Positions 35,040 through 45,983 of a stretch of DNA of 64,000 nucleotides are shown here, one piece after another. Both the position numbers and the translations under genes were made by a program. The stretch's first letter is position 1. Every line of letters begins with the position of its first letter. Below the pieces are notes generated by a model. That model did no database searches, was not told the DNA's origin, and saw only the letters and a program-made list of their open reading frames with translations. Source of the DNA: Magnaporthiopsis rhizophila (taxonomy: Eukaryota; Ascomycota; Sordariomycetes; Magnaporthales; Magnaporthaceae). The DNA is taken from positions 62,001 through 126,000 of the forward strand of contig PYSS01000046.1 of assembly GCA_003049465.1 (NCBI GenBank). The letters are read 5' to 3'.

Positions 35040-36628
35040 GCTGAGCGAACGGCAGGCGTCGAACCAAGGATGACCCGGTCTGAAAGTATTCAGGATAGCG
35101 CACCAATGGCTAGGAAAGGCACGAGGGATAATAGGGATCAGCCAAGCGATGCGTGGCAGTAGATATGTGACCGTCTCAAGAGAGAGCCTGGGATAGGGGG
35201 CCCCTCGGAGAAGCGGACGCTCATGGTATTGTCCGCCTTGTGCTTCGCCTAGCTCATCGATGTTCCCAGCGACTGAGGCTGAGGGACTAGGTTGCACCGA
35301 TATTTGTTTGCCTTGATGACGGACCGAGCGAGAGTCACGCTGAATATCACGCTGTCAATCCTGGGCACGGAGCAAGGTGGAGGCTGTGACATGGGCGTTG
35401 AAGATATTGGGGTGATTGACTTGGTTGTTGGTTTGAGCGCCGATGTTTGGTAGCGGGGTCATGTGCTTGGGGTGGATCGGTCAGGCCTTTGGCCGAGTGG
35501 GCCAGCCGAGCCCTTTGTCGGTTTTCAAAATGATCACAGTGCTCTCCGTCCTTGATGCTTGTAAACATGGACGATATTCCCGCCTAGGGATTAAAAAGGT
35601 GACTGTCCAAGTCACGTTTGAGCTTTGGGCCACTGCAGGCCAGATCCCATCGTGAGATCAGGCACATGATCGTGGCTGACTACCCGTGTGGAATCCATGG
35701 ATATTGTGGCTTTTCATGTTCCAGCCTTCTTGAATTTCGGCTGCGCCAGCCGTCAGCATCGGAAAACTGAAAAAGCCAGGTCCGACGCACCCATGTCGGA
35801 ACGGAAGAATTCCACCGAACTGTGATTCGCTCGCAAAACACCATCGGATTTAAGCTTCTTTGGCTTGGCAAAGAATGTGGCGGGGTGCATGCGCCGGATG
35901 GAATTGAAGGCATGGGGCCATCCCAAATCGCCACTGGTTCGTTTCGCCTGTGATCGCCAAATGGAATCCGTCACGGCCTAATCAAGCCATCATTGCCATC
36001 ATTCATGACCACAAAGGGCGGCGTCCATTTGTGGCCGTCACGTTCCTCATTGACATCAGCGACTTGCCGATCTACACGATCTACACCCTGGCGCAAAACA
36101 AGTCCGCCTGCCGCTTTCGGTTGGTTGGTTGTGCAAAGGAATGACGCCAAGGGACGTCAACCTTATGCCGAGAGTGGAAATCCGGAGGGATCCATGGGCG
36201 TGCTCGTCTCTCGCATCACAGTTCCACACGCTCGGCTTTTTCAAATAGGCGTGCCGTTTGAGGTTGTTTTGCCAAGAGCACTGCCCCCAGGCCGCCGCCA
36301 CCTTGCCTGCCAGCAATCAGCCCAACCACGGAGGAACACAGAACCGAAAGGACCAAGTTCACCTCGCGTGGCGTGCTGTGTGTGGCCGTTTGTTTCAATA
36401 AAGGGCGAATTTAAAAGCCCCGTCGTCCCCAGCATACCGGTGCTAGGATACTCTCCTTGCCAATCGAGATCTCCGCTCCATCGTGAGAGCAATTTTGTTT
36501 CGCTCAGGGTCCTCCCCGCAAACCAGCAAAAGTCACCCTCATCTGATCACCGTGACGCCCAACCGCCCAAGTGCGTGCGAAATCAACCGGTACAGTTCAG
36601 CTTCCGCGCTGCTCCATTCTACGCAGCG
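35040..36628. other. Intergenic stretch between the ANCHR-like and DUF7732-type genes
   Basis: About 1.6 kb holding two divergent promoters. Several ORFs occur on each strand but none has a recognisable domain. The long plus-strand ORF that ends in the DUF7732-type exon 1 is open upstream by chance; the signal-peptide ATG at 36629 is the better start. Confidence 0.5.
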
Positions 36629-37793
36629 ATGAAGGCGTCTACCGTTCTCGTCCTGTTCTCCTTCCTCTCGGGCTCTGCCGTGAGCGCCGCCGCGGTGCCC
36701 GAGGACTCTCACGCGCAACACGCCCGGTACTCGACGATACCGTCTGTATTCGAGCGCGATCTGGACACGACCAAGGATCTTTGGAAGCGCAAAGGTGGCG
36801 GTAGGAGCGGCGGCGGCGGAAGTGGTAGTGGCAGCTCCAGCGGAGGGTAAGTTTGCAGAAACTTGATTATCGTCATCCGACTTTCTTTCCTTTTTTTGAA
36901 GGGAGAGTGATTCTCGAATGCCGCTCGTCATTGCGCAAAGTCGTTTCCCTATCTTGTATGGTGTGGTATACTCAGCTGGGATTCTTCTTTGGATTATAGG
37001 ACTGGATTGAGAGGTCCTTCAGACTCTTCAGGTTCCTCGGGTTCTTCGGGCAGTTCAGGTTCATCTGGCTCGACAGGTTCTTCGGGTTTAAGGCCTCCGT
37101 ATGTTCTGTTCTCCTTTCGGGCCTTGGGCCTCCTCAACTCACCGTCCCTTTTTGGTGGTATTTTCCAATTTGGGGAACTAGAACGTCCACTAACACGGCG
37201 TAAACCGCCTCCTCAGCTCGCGAACCTCACCCTCGTCCAACACCGGCGGCAGCACGAGGCTGGGTAGCGGTCCGCGGCCGCCTTACAGTGGTGGTACCTA
37301 CTCGGGCGGAGCCAAGGTCCCCCAGAAGGCCGGCAAATCATTCCCCGGCACGCGCATCGCTCCCTTCCTCCTCGTCGGCGCCGTCGGCGCCTTGGCCTTC
37401 TGGCCCGGCGTGTGGCTCTACGGTGCTTACATGTACCCGTACCACCACCACTGGAGCTACCGCAACCGCACGAGCAACAGAAACGAGACCATGCCGGTGC
37501 TTTGCGGCTGTGGGCAGTTCGAACTGTGCGCCTGCGAGGAGAACAACAACCAGACCTTCATCGACAGCACCGTCGGCACCGGCTCCGCCGACGACCTGAG
37601 GCAGAGGAACGTCGCCGTCGCCGACGTCAACGGCACCAGGACCATTCTGATCAACGGCACCCTCCCCAACGGCACGACCGCCGCAGGTGGCGAGGACGAC
37701 GATGATGATGATTCTGGCGCTGTCAGGATGCTGCACACCCTCGGATACTGGCCTGTTGTCGTTACCGTCATGGCTGCTGTGCTTGCAGTCTAG
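36629..37793 (+). CDS. DUF7732-type secreted or GPI-anchored surface protein
   Basis: Three exons: 36629-36846, 37000-37098 and 37217-37793; 297 residues in phase. The product begins with a clear signal peptide (MKASTVLVLFSFLSGSAVSA). It then has a dibasic WKRKGGGRSGGG stretch and Gly/Ser low complexity that fills all of the 99-nt exon 2 (repeats of SGSSGS). A hydrophobic segment FLLVGAVGALAFWPGVWLYG is followed by YMYPYHHHW, a cysteine cluster (LCGCGQFELCACEE), several N-glycosylation sequons (NGTR, NGTL, NGTT) and a hydrophobic C-terminal tail YWPVVVTVMAAVLAV preceded by small residues, compatible with GPI attachment. The domain name is from memory of similar fungal proteins. No biochemical function is known to me. 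Confidence 0.75.
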
Positions 37794-38227
37794 TGGCCTG
37801 ATTCTCTCCTGGTCGCTGCCCTGGATCGCGAGTGAAAGGAGTTTGGTGTCTGTAGAACGATACCACAAATCACCAACATCGAAGGCAAAGCGGCGGCTGT
37901 TGCGGCGAGTCGTTGTACTCCTGAGCATGATACCCATGATTTTTATTGCGATATGTTAGTTTACGTCTCGACTGTTTGCTAGTATTTGAGCCTGCTTATC
38001 TGGCTCTATCTTTAAATTTAGTTCATAATTTTACCTACTTTCGAGTCTGATATCTTGTCTTACAAGACAATAGGTATTTTACGTGAGGATATGCTATTTA
38101 CATCGCAAAGATATCGTCTGCTTTGGTACAGCATATGTATACGGCGCACAATCAAGATGTCACGCCAACATCCTATATAGCGCCATCAGAGCGATTGTCA
38201 TTTCGTCGTAACTTACCTCAAAATCCT
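37794..38227. other. Convergent 3' region
   Basis: 434 bp, AT-rich, between the convergent DUF7732-type and NLR-2 genes. No supported gene. Confidence 0.55.
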
Positions 38228-41200
38228 TCATCTGGTGGATGCCCTGCGATGCATGCTCCCAGAAACATATCTCCACTTGTGTGTGAACGAGACATTCTCC
38301 GGTGATCCACCTCGGCCGTCGAAAGCACCCAGATCATCGCCTGCCAACGCTCCGCCCGTGTAACTTGGAAACCTGAACTGCGGTTGCTGCTCTAGGGTGA
38401 CGACTTCACAGAACTCGAGGCCCCCTTTCACCACCACCAAACCATCGCCTGACGCGAACGCGAAGTCGGGCGACTGGCCCCGTTGCGGCGCGTGCGGCAC
38501 CATCGCGCACCGCAGCTCACCACCGGCCCGCCACTCGCCCAGGGCGAAGAAGTGCCGCCGTGCGGCGATGCCAGACGAGCCGCTGGCTTCTGCTGTGCAT
38601 GAAGCCCGCTGCTGGCTAAGCGATGTTGTGCTGACTGATGACGACGGCTCCCTGCTCGGCCGTGACTGAAAGGTTGTCGTCGACGAGGCCCGTCGTGAAG
38701 ATGACGCCAGCCCCGCTCCCCCGGTTTGCGAGCCCACGGCTGACGAGGAGGCCGGTGCCGCCGCTGTGAGGGCGGTAAGCTCGACACTGCACACCCAGAG
38801 GTCGGTGTCCAAGAACACCATTGTTGAGTAGCCAACGAAGCCGAGAACTTTCAGAATTATCGGCGCCAAGGCAGTCAATATTGGCTCGTCCAGTGCCGCG
38901 ATCGGCTCATCGCGGGATGGGTCCAGCGCAGCGGCCAGCCATATGCTTAGCTTTGGAGTGCCGGACATGGGCGGACGCCAGTGCTCCACCACCATACCTC
39001 CTGGCCCTGCATGGTACGAGGCCGCGGCAGGTGCCAACGAAGTGACGGGCATTCTCGAAGAACGACCGCTTTGCGAGTCTCGCACGACCTCCGACTCTGT
39101 CGCGAGTATACCTCTTGCTATGTGGATACCCTGCCTGTCTTCAATGGAGCTCATCTCGGCGAAATCATCCCAGGACAAGATGTGAGCAACGTCTCCCGCC
39201 ACTAGTATAAACCAGGGCGCGTGGGTGGGATGCTGTAACGCGTTTCTGGGTATCTGGGCACCATTGGTCTCGAAGGTGGGATTGGGTCTCCTTGCGATCA
39301 CACGACCAGATGGCAACTCCCATAGTTCGTCAAACTTGGAGCCTCCCACGTAGAGGCGGTCAGCGGTAGTGTTGGCAAGTAGCTGACGGACAGAGGCGTC
39401 AAAGCGTTGGTCCAAGACAACCTTGGCTGCAGAGCCTCGTTGTTTTTGTTGGTTCGGGACTTGAGGGGCCCGGGATCCAGGGTTGCGATGGCAGTCCACG
39501 TCGGACATGTCGGCGACGAGCACACGCCCGCTTTCGTCGGCGGACACGACTATGGGGCCGCTCGCTATATCGGCAAGAGCCAGTGCCATGACCGGAGCTG
39601 CATGTTGGTACATAGTGCCGACCTCTGAAGCACTGTCAAAGGAGAACAAGGCGACCTTGCCGTTATTCCTGCCAGCTAAGGCAAAGACGCCAGCAGCCAG
39701 GACGGCGAAAGGGGTGCTAATCTCTGCCGCCTCAGCATAGTCCCAATCGACGGCTCGTGCGGCTGAAGGCCTGGGCGGGAGAGGCAATACGTCGCTTGTG
39801 CTTTCGAGCTCGTAGTCATTCCTGACTAGGGCTGCTGGAGCCCACACTCGACATTGGGAATCGCGAACGTCGACAAAGCGGAGGCCGTCGAGACTGAAGG
39901 CAACGCCAGCCACAGAACCATCGAGGCTGTCTGCTCTGTATATTAGTGACAATATGACGTTGCCACCGGAGTTTTGGTCGAATTCGTACACCTGGATAAG
40001 ACCGTCGTTGCCGCCAGTAAGGAGGCTACGGCCGTCCGGCGAGCATGCGACCGTTTGAGCGAAAATTCCGCGCTCAGATGACTCCAGCTCCATGGTGAGA
40101 TAGTTGAAAACATGCAAGGTCCCGTGCGCGCACGACACCACGAGAACGGGAATCTCCGGGTTTGGGTTGAAAGCAAAGCATCGGATGCCGTTGTTGCTCT
40201 TGATATGGCACTGACCCAGGACCTCGAGTTGTAACACATTCCATAGGAAAATAGGTTGGTTTCGATAACCGAGGGCTAGAAGGACGCCGTCTTCGGTTAT
40301 TAGGAGCGAGGCACATGTCGGTGGTTGCTTGGGGATCTCTAGTGCGAGATCGTTGCCTTCACTGGTGGCAAGCCAGGAAACCGATTCGCTTTCGCCACTC
40401 TCTAGATCCCTAGGTATTTCATATCGTGTCAGTAACACTACCGGTACCGAGCCCACTGCATTGGCGGGCGGAAAAGGACGACTGAAGCGACGCAGTGTCC
40501 GCGAGACCAACCATTTGGAGACCTCGCATGAACGCGAGACTAGCAACAGCTCTTCATTGCCCAGGAATGCAACAGCCAGTACTGGTGATGATAGATCCAG
40601 ATATCGCACCGCGCTTCCCGTCCTAGTATCCCAGACGACAACGTGAGCTCTTCCGGCAGACGCAAGATGCTGATCCTCAGGGCCGAATTCGAGGATACCC
40701 GCGCTCTCCGGGTGCTTGAGCTCCTTGATTTTCTGGATTGAGCTGCGCTCGAATAGCGAGATTTCACCAGTGGAAACCCCCGCGGCGAAGAGGCGAGACC
40801 CGTGCGCAACTGCCACAGTCTCACCCCCTTGGAAGTCAAATCGGGCCAGGCAATCATCCCAGGTGCCTGGCGGAATACCCTTGACGTGCAGCGGGGGTAC
40901 TTTAGGGTCTCTTGCGAAAGACTTCGAGATGATGGTGTCTGGCGGGCAGAGCGGGGGGATGAGGCAGTGGATAGCAGACGGCGAAAGTAGGAGCTGTGTC
41001 CCGAACTTGGCCGGAACGCGGATGAGGTCGGTGATCCAGCTGTCGAGTAGGTGGACTGTCGGATCTGTCGGCGGGACATATTTCATCCGACGGCCTAGGT
41101 AGTCGCGCATATTCATAGCTGTCTTGTTGATCACGCCTAGGTTGTTGTTCTTTGCCAAGTGCTCGATCCACGATAGGAGGTTTCTGCTTTGGAGAAAGGC

Positions 41201-43741
41201 ACAAAGGTCGTCTGAAAAACGGTCGTCTCGGCTTGTCGCTCGAATGAGGTGATCTGCGAAGTGGGAGGATGCGTAGTCGAGAAAAGAGAGGTCAGGTAAT
41301 GCTGCCGCCACTGCCGACTTCCCAAACGCTTTGGTCTTGAAGGCCAGTTGGCTGGGCTTTGCTTGACGTTGTTTCAGGGCATCACCCCTGAGATACTCGA
41401 GTATCAGCGATCCCAGGCGCGTGTGGCCCTGGGTCTTGTCGACTGCCAGGTTCGACTGAAGTTCTCCAGATGTAAGGAACCGCTTCGCCGTCTCGTGTAT
41501 CACTTGCACCCTGTCTGCTTGGTCCACAAATACCAACTGCCCGCACAGGTTTGGGATGGCTTTGTTTCCCTGCTGCAGCGTTCTGTTGGTATCTAGCCTT
41601 ACTGCGGCGCAGAGCTCGTTGACTGTGAGGGGGCGAGATCCAAGGAGAGTCCAGGAAAGGATCGCCCTGGCCAGTTGTGCTTTGCTCGGGCTCGACTCGA
41701 TGTGCCGCAGGATCCTGAGGTACATTTCTTGGAGGCCGACAGGCACCTGTCTCAGAACCTCTTCCATCTCCTCTTCGGTCCACGAGTTCTCGAATTCTTG
41801 TAGGACCAGTCTCACCCACAGGAATGACCCTGAAGATTTCGCGAGTATTTTCTCGCACATAGAGTCACACTCCTCATTGCTTCCTAAACGGCCAAGCTCC
41901 CTCAACTTGGTCTGTAGAAATAGTCGCATGTCCCCAGCCGTGTCATCGTCGGAGAGTGCATGGACGAAGACTCGCGGGCCCAGAGAGGCAAGGCCCCGCT
42001 CAACTTCCTCGAGGTCGCGGCTAGCAACGAACAGGCGTAGTTCGGGAGGAAGGGTTGAAATGACTCTCTTGGTGAACAGGGCGTTGAAATCGCTGCACTC
42101 TTCGAGGCCGTCCATGACCCAGACATGACGGTGCAAGACGGGCAGTTTCAAGATGCACCTTGAGAACAACCTTCTCCAGACGCTCATGTCGTCGGTCTTG
42201 TCCCATGCTGCGTCATCGGCCTCCATCTTGAGCAACGACTGACGTACCAGCGAGTCGTGTATTGCCATCTGGAGAGCAATCGACTTGTAGCAGTCGCTAA
42301 GGGAGGACTTTCCAGCAACCCCATGCTTAAAGAAGAAATAGCTACAAGCAGCGGTGGGGGCCCGCAGCTGGTCGATGACGTGGCTCGAAAGGATGGACTT
42401 CCCGGCCGCTGGTCTGCCAGTGACCCAGAGAATGTTGGGCGCACTGCCCGACTTCCATTCCGTAAAGCAAGGCCTCTCCGTAAACCACACACAGGACCCA
42501 GGCTCCTTGAGAAGCTGAAGCGTCAGCAAATCATCCTCGACGTCTGGGCTGACACCGAGAAGCGATCTCAGACAGAGCATCTCGTCGGCCGGCGGACGCT
42601 CGTGTGTTTTAGGAGACAAGGCCAGGCCGTCTAGGCTGGGAGCCCCCCCGAATTCCCGGGAAGCGGCCCGCGCCATGTCGATCGAGGCGACTAGAGCGTT
42701 CCTTAGAATCTTGTAATTGGGGTCGGACGGCGTCTCGAACTTGCAAACATGGCGGTGGTCTGCATCCATCCCCAGAATTTGCTCTCCAGGGTATCCCAGT
42801 GTCGCCGACTCCTTCTCGACGACAATTCGATTCGTTAACTTTGTCCGGACGGGAAGCGTCTCATAGAAGGAGCACAGGCGGAGATCCGGGGCAAAGTGCC
42901 GGAAGACCTCGTTCATCTCGGATAGAGCGGCGGAGTTAGGAACTAGATCGGAGACGAAGGGTTTCTTGCCCCAAGCTACCGTCATCATGTTCTCCAACGC
43001 GATGGCAAGGTTCGAACCCCTGTGGGGAGTCCCGAGAAAGAAGATGGAGTGAACACGCCGGGCCAGAGCCTGGCAGGTGGGATCATAGCGGGCGAGAATA
43101 TAGGCTTTCTTGCAAACACATCCGCCCAAGCTGTGCCCGACGAGTATGATTCGGGTGTTATCGCGGCGGATATCGGGGTGGTCTTTGATGGAGCCAACTA
43201 GGGTCCTCGCAAAGGTGAGGATGCTCCAGCTGCTTTGCTGCCGCTCCACCCAATCGGCCCTGTAGCCGAACGTGTGAATACGAGCATGTTGGAAGTCGGG
43301 ATCTTCGGGAAGCCACACTCCTGGCCAGAAGTGGCTCGGGTGCGGCGAGAATGACCACGTCTTCCTGCTCCCTCCACCGAGGCCATGGACAAATATTATA
43401 TCGACCTCTGGTGCCGTGGGAGGCGGGGAGATCGAGACGGTGGTCAGCCCCAGCGGGTCTTTATCGGCTTGGGCGACAGCGTCTGTCGAGCTGCTGCTGG
43501 CCGCGGACTGGCTCCAGGACGATGCGCTCGTGCCCGAACGAGACAGAATGCCCGCGAAACCCTTTCTTCGATCCTATGTGCGTATGCAGGTGGTTCATCA
43601 CTTGATTAGCGCGAGGCCTTGTTTTGCCCTTCGGTCCCCGGGTGATCCATCCCCAACGCCGATCCTTGCGACTTCTGTGGGTTTGCCTCATAATGTGACG
43701 ATTTGTGGCATATGTTCGCTCCATACCTGTACCTGTTCCAT
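38228..43741 (-). CDS. Fungal NLR: serine-hydrolase-like domain, NACHT NTPase, WD beta-propeller (NLR-2)
   Basis: A main exon 43573..38228 (1,781 codons) is preceded by an ACATAG acceptor. The best first exon I see is the tiny ATGGAACAG at 43741..43733 before GTACAG, giving MEQ|DRRKGFAGILSRSG; this start is uncertain. After a Ser-rich leader and DKDPLGLTTVS comes the hydrolase-like domain: VDIIFVHGLGGGSRKTW, nucleophile GHSLGG (near 43130), FFLGTPHRGS, FYETLP and DADHRHVCKF. The NACHT domain has the P-loop GRPAAGKS (about 42400) and Walker B VWVMDGLEECSD (about 42110). The second half is WD-like, with better-preserved blades than NLR-1 (CSPDGRSLLTGGNDGLIQVY). It closes with the same C-terminal block as NLR-1 (VFLDTDLWVCSVEL...HFFALGEW), interrupted by a Ser/Ala-rich insert at about 38561-38775. 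It aligns with NLR-1 throughout and is a divergent paralogue. Confidence 0.88.
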
Positions 43742-44311
43742 GTCACGTTGGAAGTTGAAGTATTTCACCTAGTATTTCCCTGAGCGCTGTGGCATGGTTG
43801 GCGCAATGGAGTGGGTCGTAGGGTCGTATCTAAAGATGCGTTTGAATTGGACGAACTTACGAAATGTCGGAAAAGAAACGCGGCACTACCAAAGTTAGAG
43901 GAAAGAAAGTGTCATCCCCAGCCTGCGGTCACAATCTCGATCCACATCTTGCGACTACCTCAACACCCTGCACGCGCTAAACGCCCGAGGACATGGCTGT
44001 ACGCGCCGCCGTCGCGCATACGAAACCATGCGTCTGCGGCTGGGCAGCCTATCACACCCCCTGCCATATTTGTCGATTGGCCGGAAAAGGACCGGCGGGG
44101 TGTCACATTCGTTGACGGTGGGTGCAACCCCGCCCAGGCTCCGGCCTTACTGCCCGTCGATGAGGAGCTCCTCGCGCAAGTCCCCGCCTTCTTCTACATA
44201 CCCCCCGGGATATCTCGCGATGAGCGCGCGAATTTCGGCTTTGACTCTGTCGCGCGCGATTGGGGATTGATTAGCCACAGAATCTTTGTCAAGTGAGGGT
44301 GGTGTCCTCTC
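43742..44311. other. Intergenic stretch between NLR-2 and the ketosamine kinase
   Basis: 570 bp. A plus-strand open frame ends at 44296 but contains no in-frame ATG, and I recognise no domain in it. It would need an upstream exon to be real. Confidence 0.5.
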
Positions 44312-45587
44312 TCACAGATCGAGGTAAGTCTCGTCCTTGTAAAACAACGCAGACGCGTGAACGTTGAACCTCCTGCAAAAGGCGGAACGACGTAAGCATA
44401 CTGTGGGCCGGTAATTGGACATGCAACGAGGGGCACAATACAGGCTGTAGAGTTGATTACGGCCATCGTAATCCTCCTCCGGCGGCGACCGCGGTATACT
44501 TTTGTGGTACACCTTGCTGTAGGACTGGAAGTTATTCCGGACAGGCCTCCAATTTCCGAGTTCGTCTGGTACCCCCAAAAGTTAGCTTTGTCCGAGAAGC
44601 TCAGGTAAAACAAGACAGAGAAAAAAAAACCCCTTACACTCGTTGTGTGCCCAGAAGCTCGAGGGATCATAAACGATGCCTTCACCAGTCGCCACGTCAA
44701 CACTGGCGTTGCCGCACCATAGATCGCCGTGCACCAATGAGGGCACAACCTTGCGGCCGCCAGTCTCCAGGGGCCTCAGAAGCCTAGGGATGACCTTGTC
44801 GAAGAGTGCGGGGAGCAGCTCATTTAGCTGTGGGTCCGGGCCGGCCCTTTCCTCGCGCACATTTAGGACATGCCTTAGTCCTCGCGCGAAGAAGACCTCC
44901 CATTTGTCGCACCACGCATTGTCCTGGGGGAGATTACCATTGTACGTCACACAGTGGAAGCCGAACTTTCCTTCGGGAGAAGTGTGACTCGAGTGCAGGC
45001 GAGCAAGGTTGCTGCAAAACGACTCCTTTGGCGGGCGAGCCACCGGATCCAAGTCGTAGTACTTGCACACGTAGAAGTGCGAGTTGTCATCGGCCTGGAA
45101 GGTGCCCCAGGCGATGGGCTTGGGGCAGAAGCCCGGGGTGATGGCATGGATGGCGGCAGTGGCCTCGTACTCGCCCCTGAGCGCCTCTCTCCCGTGGTGG
45201 CCCAACGAGACCTGTACTTGGTGCCAAGGTCAGAGGGAGGCCGAACTTCTTTCCCTCGCACCGACAAGACGAGTCGCTTAGGGATGGGTCTCCAACCTTG
45301 ACGAAGTAGCTCTCTTGCTTCCCATCCGTCTGCCGCACAATAACCCGACGAGCTGCTGCCCACGCCGAGTCGGCCAGCTTGGTCACATCCAGGACCCTCT
45401 CCACTGATGGAAGTGCTGTGCATTAATGTGATTTTTTGCCCGCTGTTAGGTCACGCTGAGTCGAACCTACACCAATCAACCAAACGCATATTGGCGCTGA
45501 GGACCAACCTTTTATAATCGCAGGGTCAACCTCGCCATTCTCCTGATTGGACTCGATCGAACTCTCCCCCAGTGCGGTAGCACTCAT
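44312..45587 (-). CDS. Fructosamine/ketosamine-3-kinase family protein
   Basis: These kinases phosphorylate C3 of the sugar on glycated lysines. The product breaks down and frees the amine, with release of 3-deoxyglucosone. Five exons: 45587..45509, 45415..45297, 45211..44638, 44565..44442 and 44372..44312; 318 residues, the family norm. Landmarks are ESYFVKVSLGHHGREALRGE (ATP-binding Lys and helix-C Glu), THAIT-like AIHAITPGFCPKPIAWG, FCSNLARLHSSHTSPEGKFG, the catalytic loop VHGDLWCGNAS, the metal-binding YDPSSFWAHNEYELG and PRSPPEEDYDGR. Joints at exons 1/2, 2/3 and 4/5 each restore conserved sequence. The start MSATALGESS is 396 bp from the divergent aldo-keto reductase start. Whether the substrate is protein-bound or free ketosamine is not visible. 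Confidence 0.92.
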
Positions 45588-45983
45588 TTTGCTTGTTGTT
45601 CGTGAAGCTCGTTATCTCTTGTGTTGATGATAGCCGGAAAAGTAGCTCGAGGTTGTCTTTTTTCCAAGGTGATCACTCGAGGGCAGGAAGGAGCGCACCC
45701 CAGGGATGAGGGAATTTTGCCGTTATCCACCCATCCATCCATTCATATCAAGCGTCTCACCCGGGTCCATCCATCCACCATCCAGTACTACGTACCTACG
45801 TACATGGGTATATATATACACCATGGTAGATTTCGGAACCCAGTTTGGCAGGGGGCTGGTATTTTCTGGCGCGTATTACCGATAGCCCTGCATCGCCGCA
45901 TCACCTGGACTCAGGCTACTGAAGAAATTACCTACCTTACCTAGACTCGGCCGCTTCTGTTGTTTTCCACGAGAAACTACACG
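45588..45983. promoter_or_regulatory. Shared divergent promoter, ketosamine kinase/aldo-keto reductase
   Basis: 396 bp between two divergent ATGs. It contains a TA run (about 45809-45818) and clustered CCAT/CCATCC repeats (45728-45786), plus a duplicated TACGTAC. The short distance makes co-regulation plausible. No specific factor site is claimed. Confidence 0.5.

Noticed and set aside
43005..43022. tRNA B-box-like GGTTCGAACCC
   Set aside because: It lies inside the NLR-2 coding exon. No A box, acceptor stem or cloverleaf could be built around it. I found no convincing tRNA or rRNA in the window.
43811..44296. A 161-codon plus-strand open frame
   Set aside because: It begins at GTG with no in-frame ATG and shows no recognisable domain. 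Kept only as a note in the intergenic entry.
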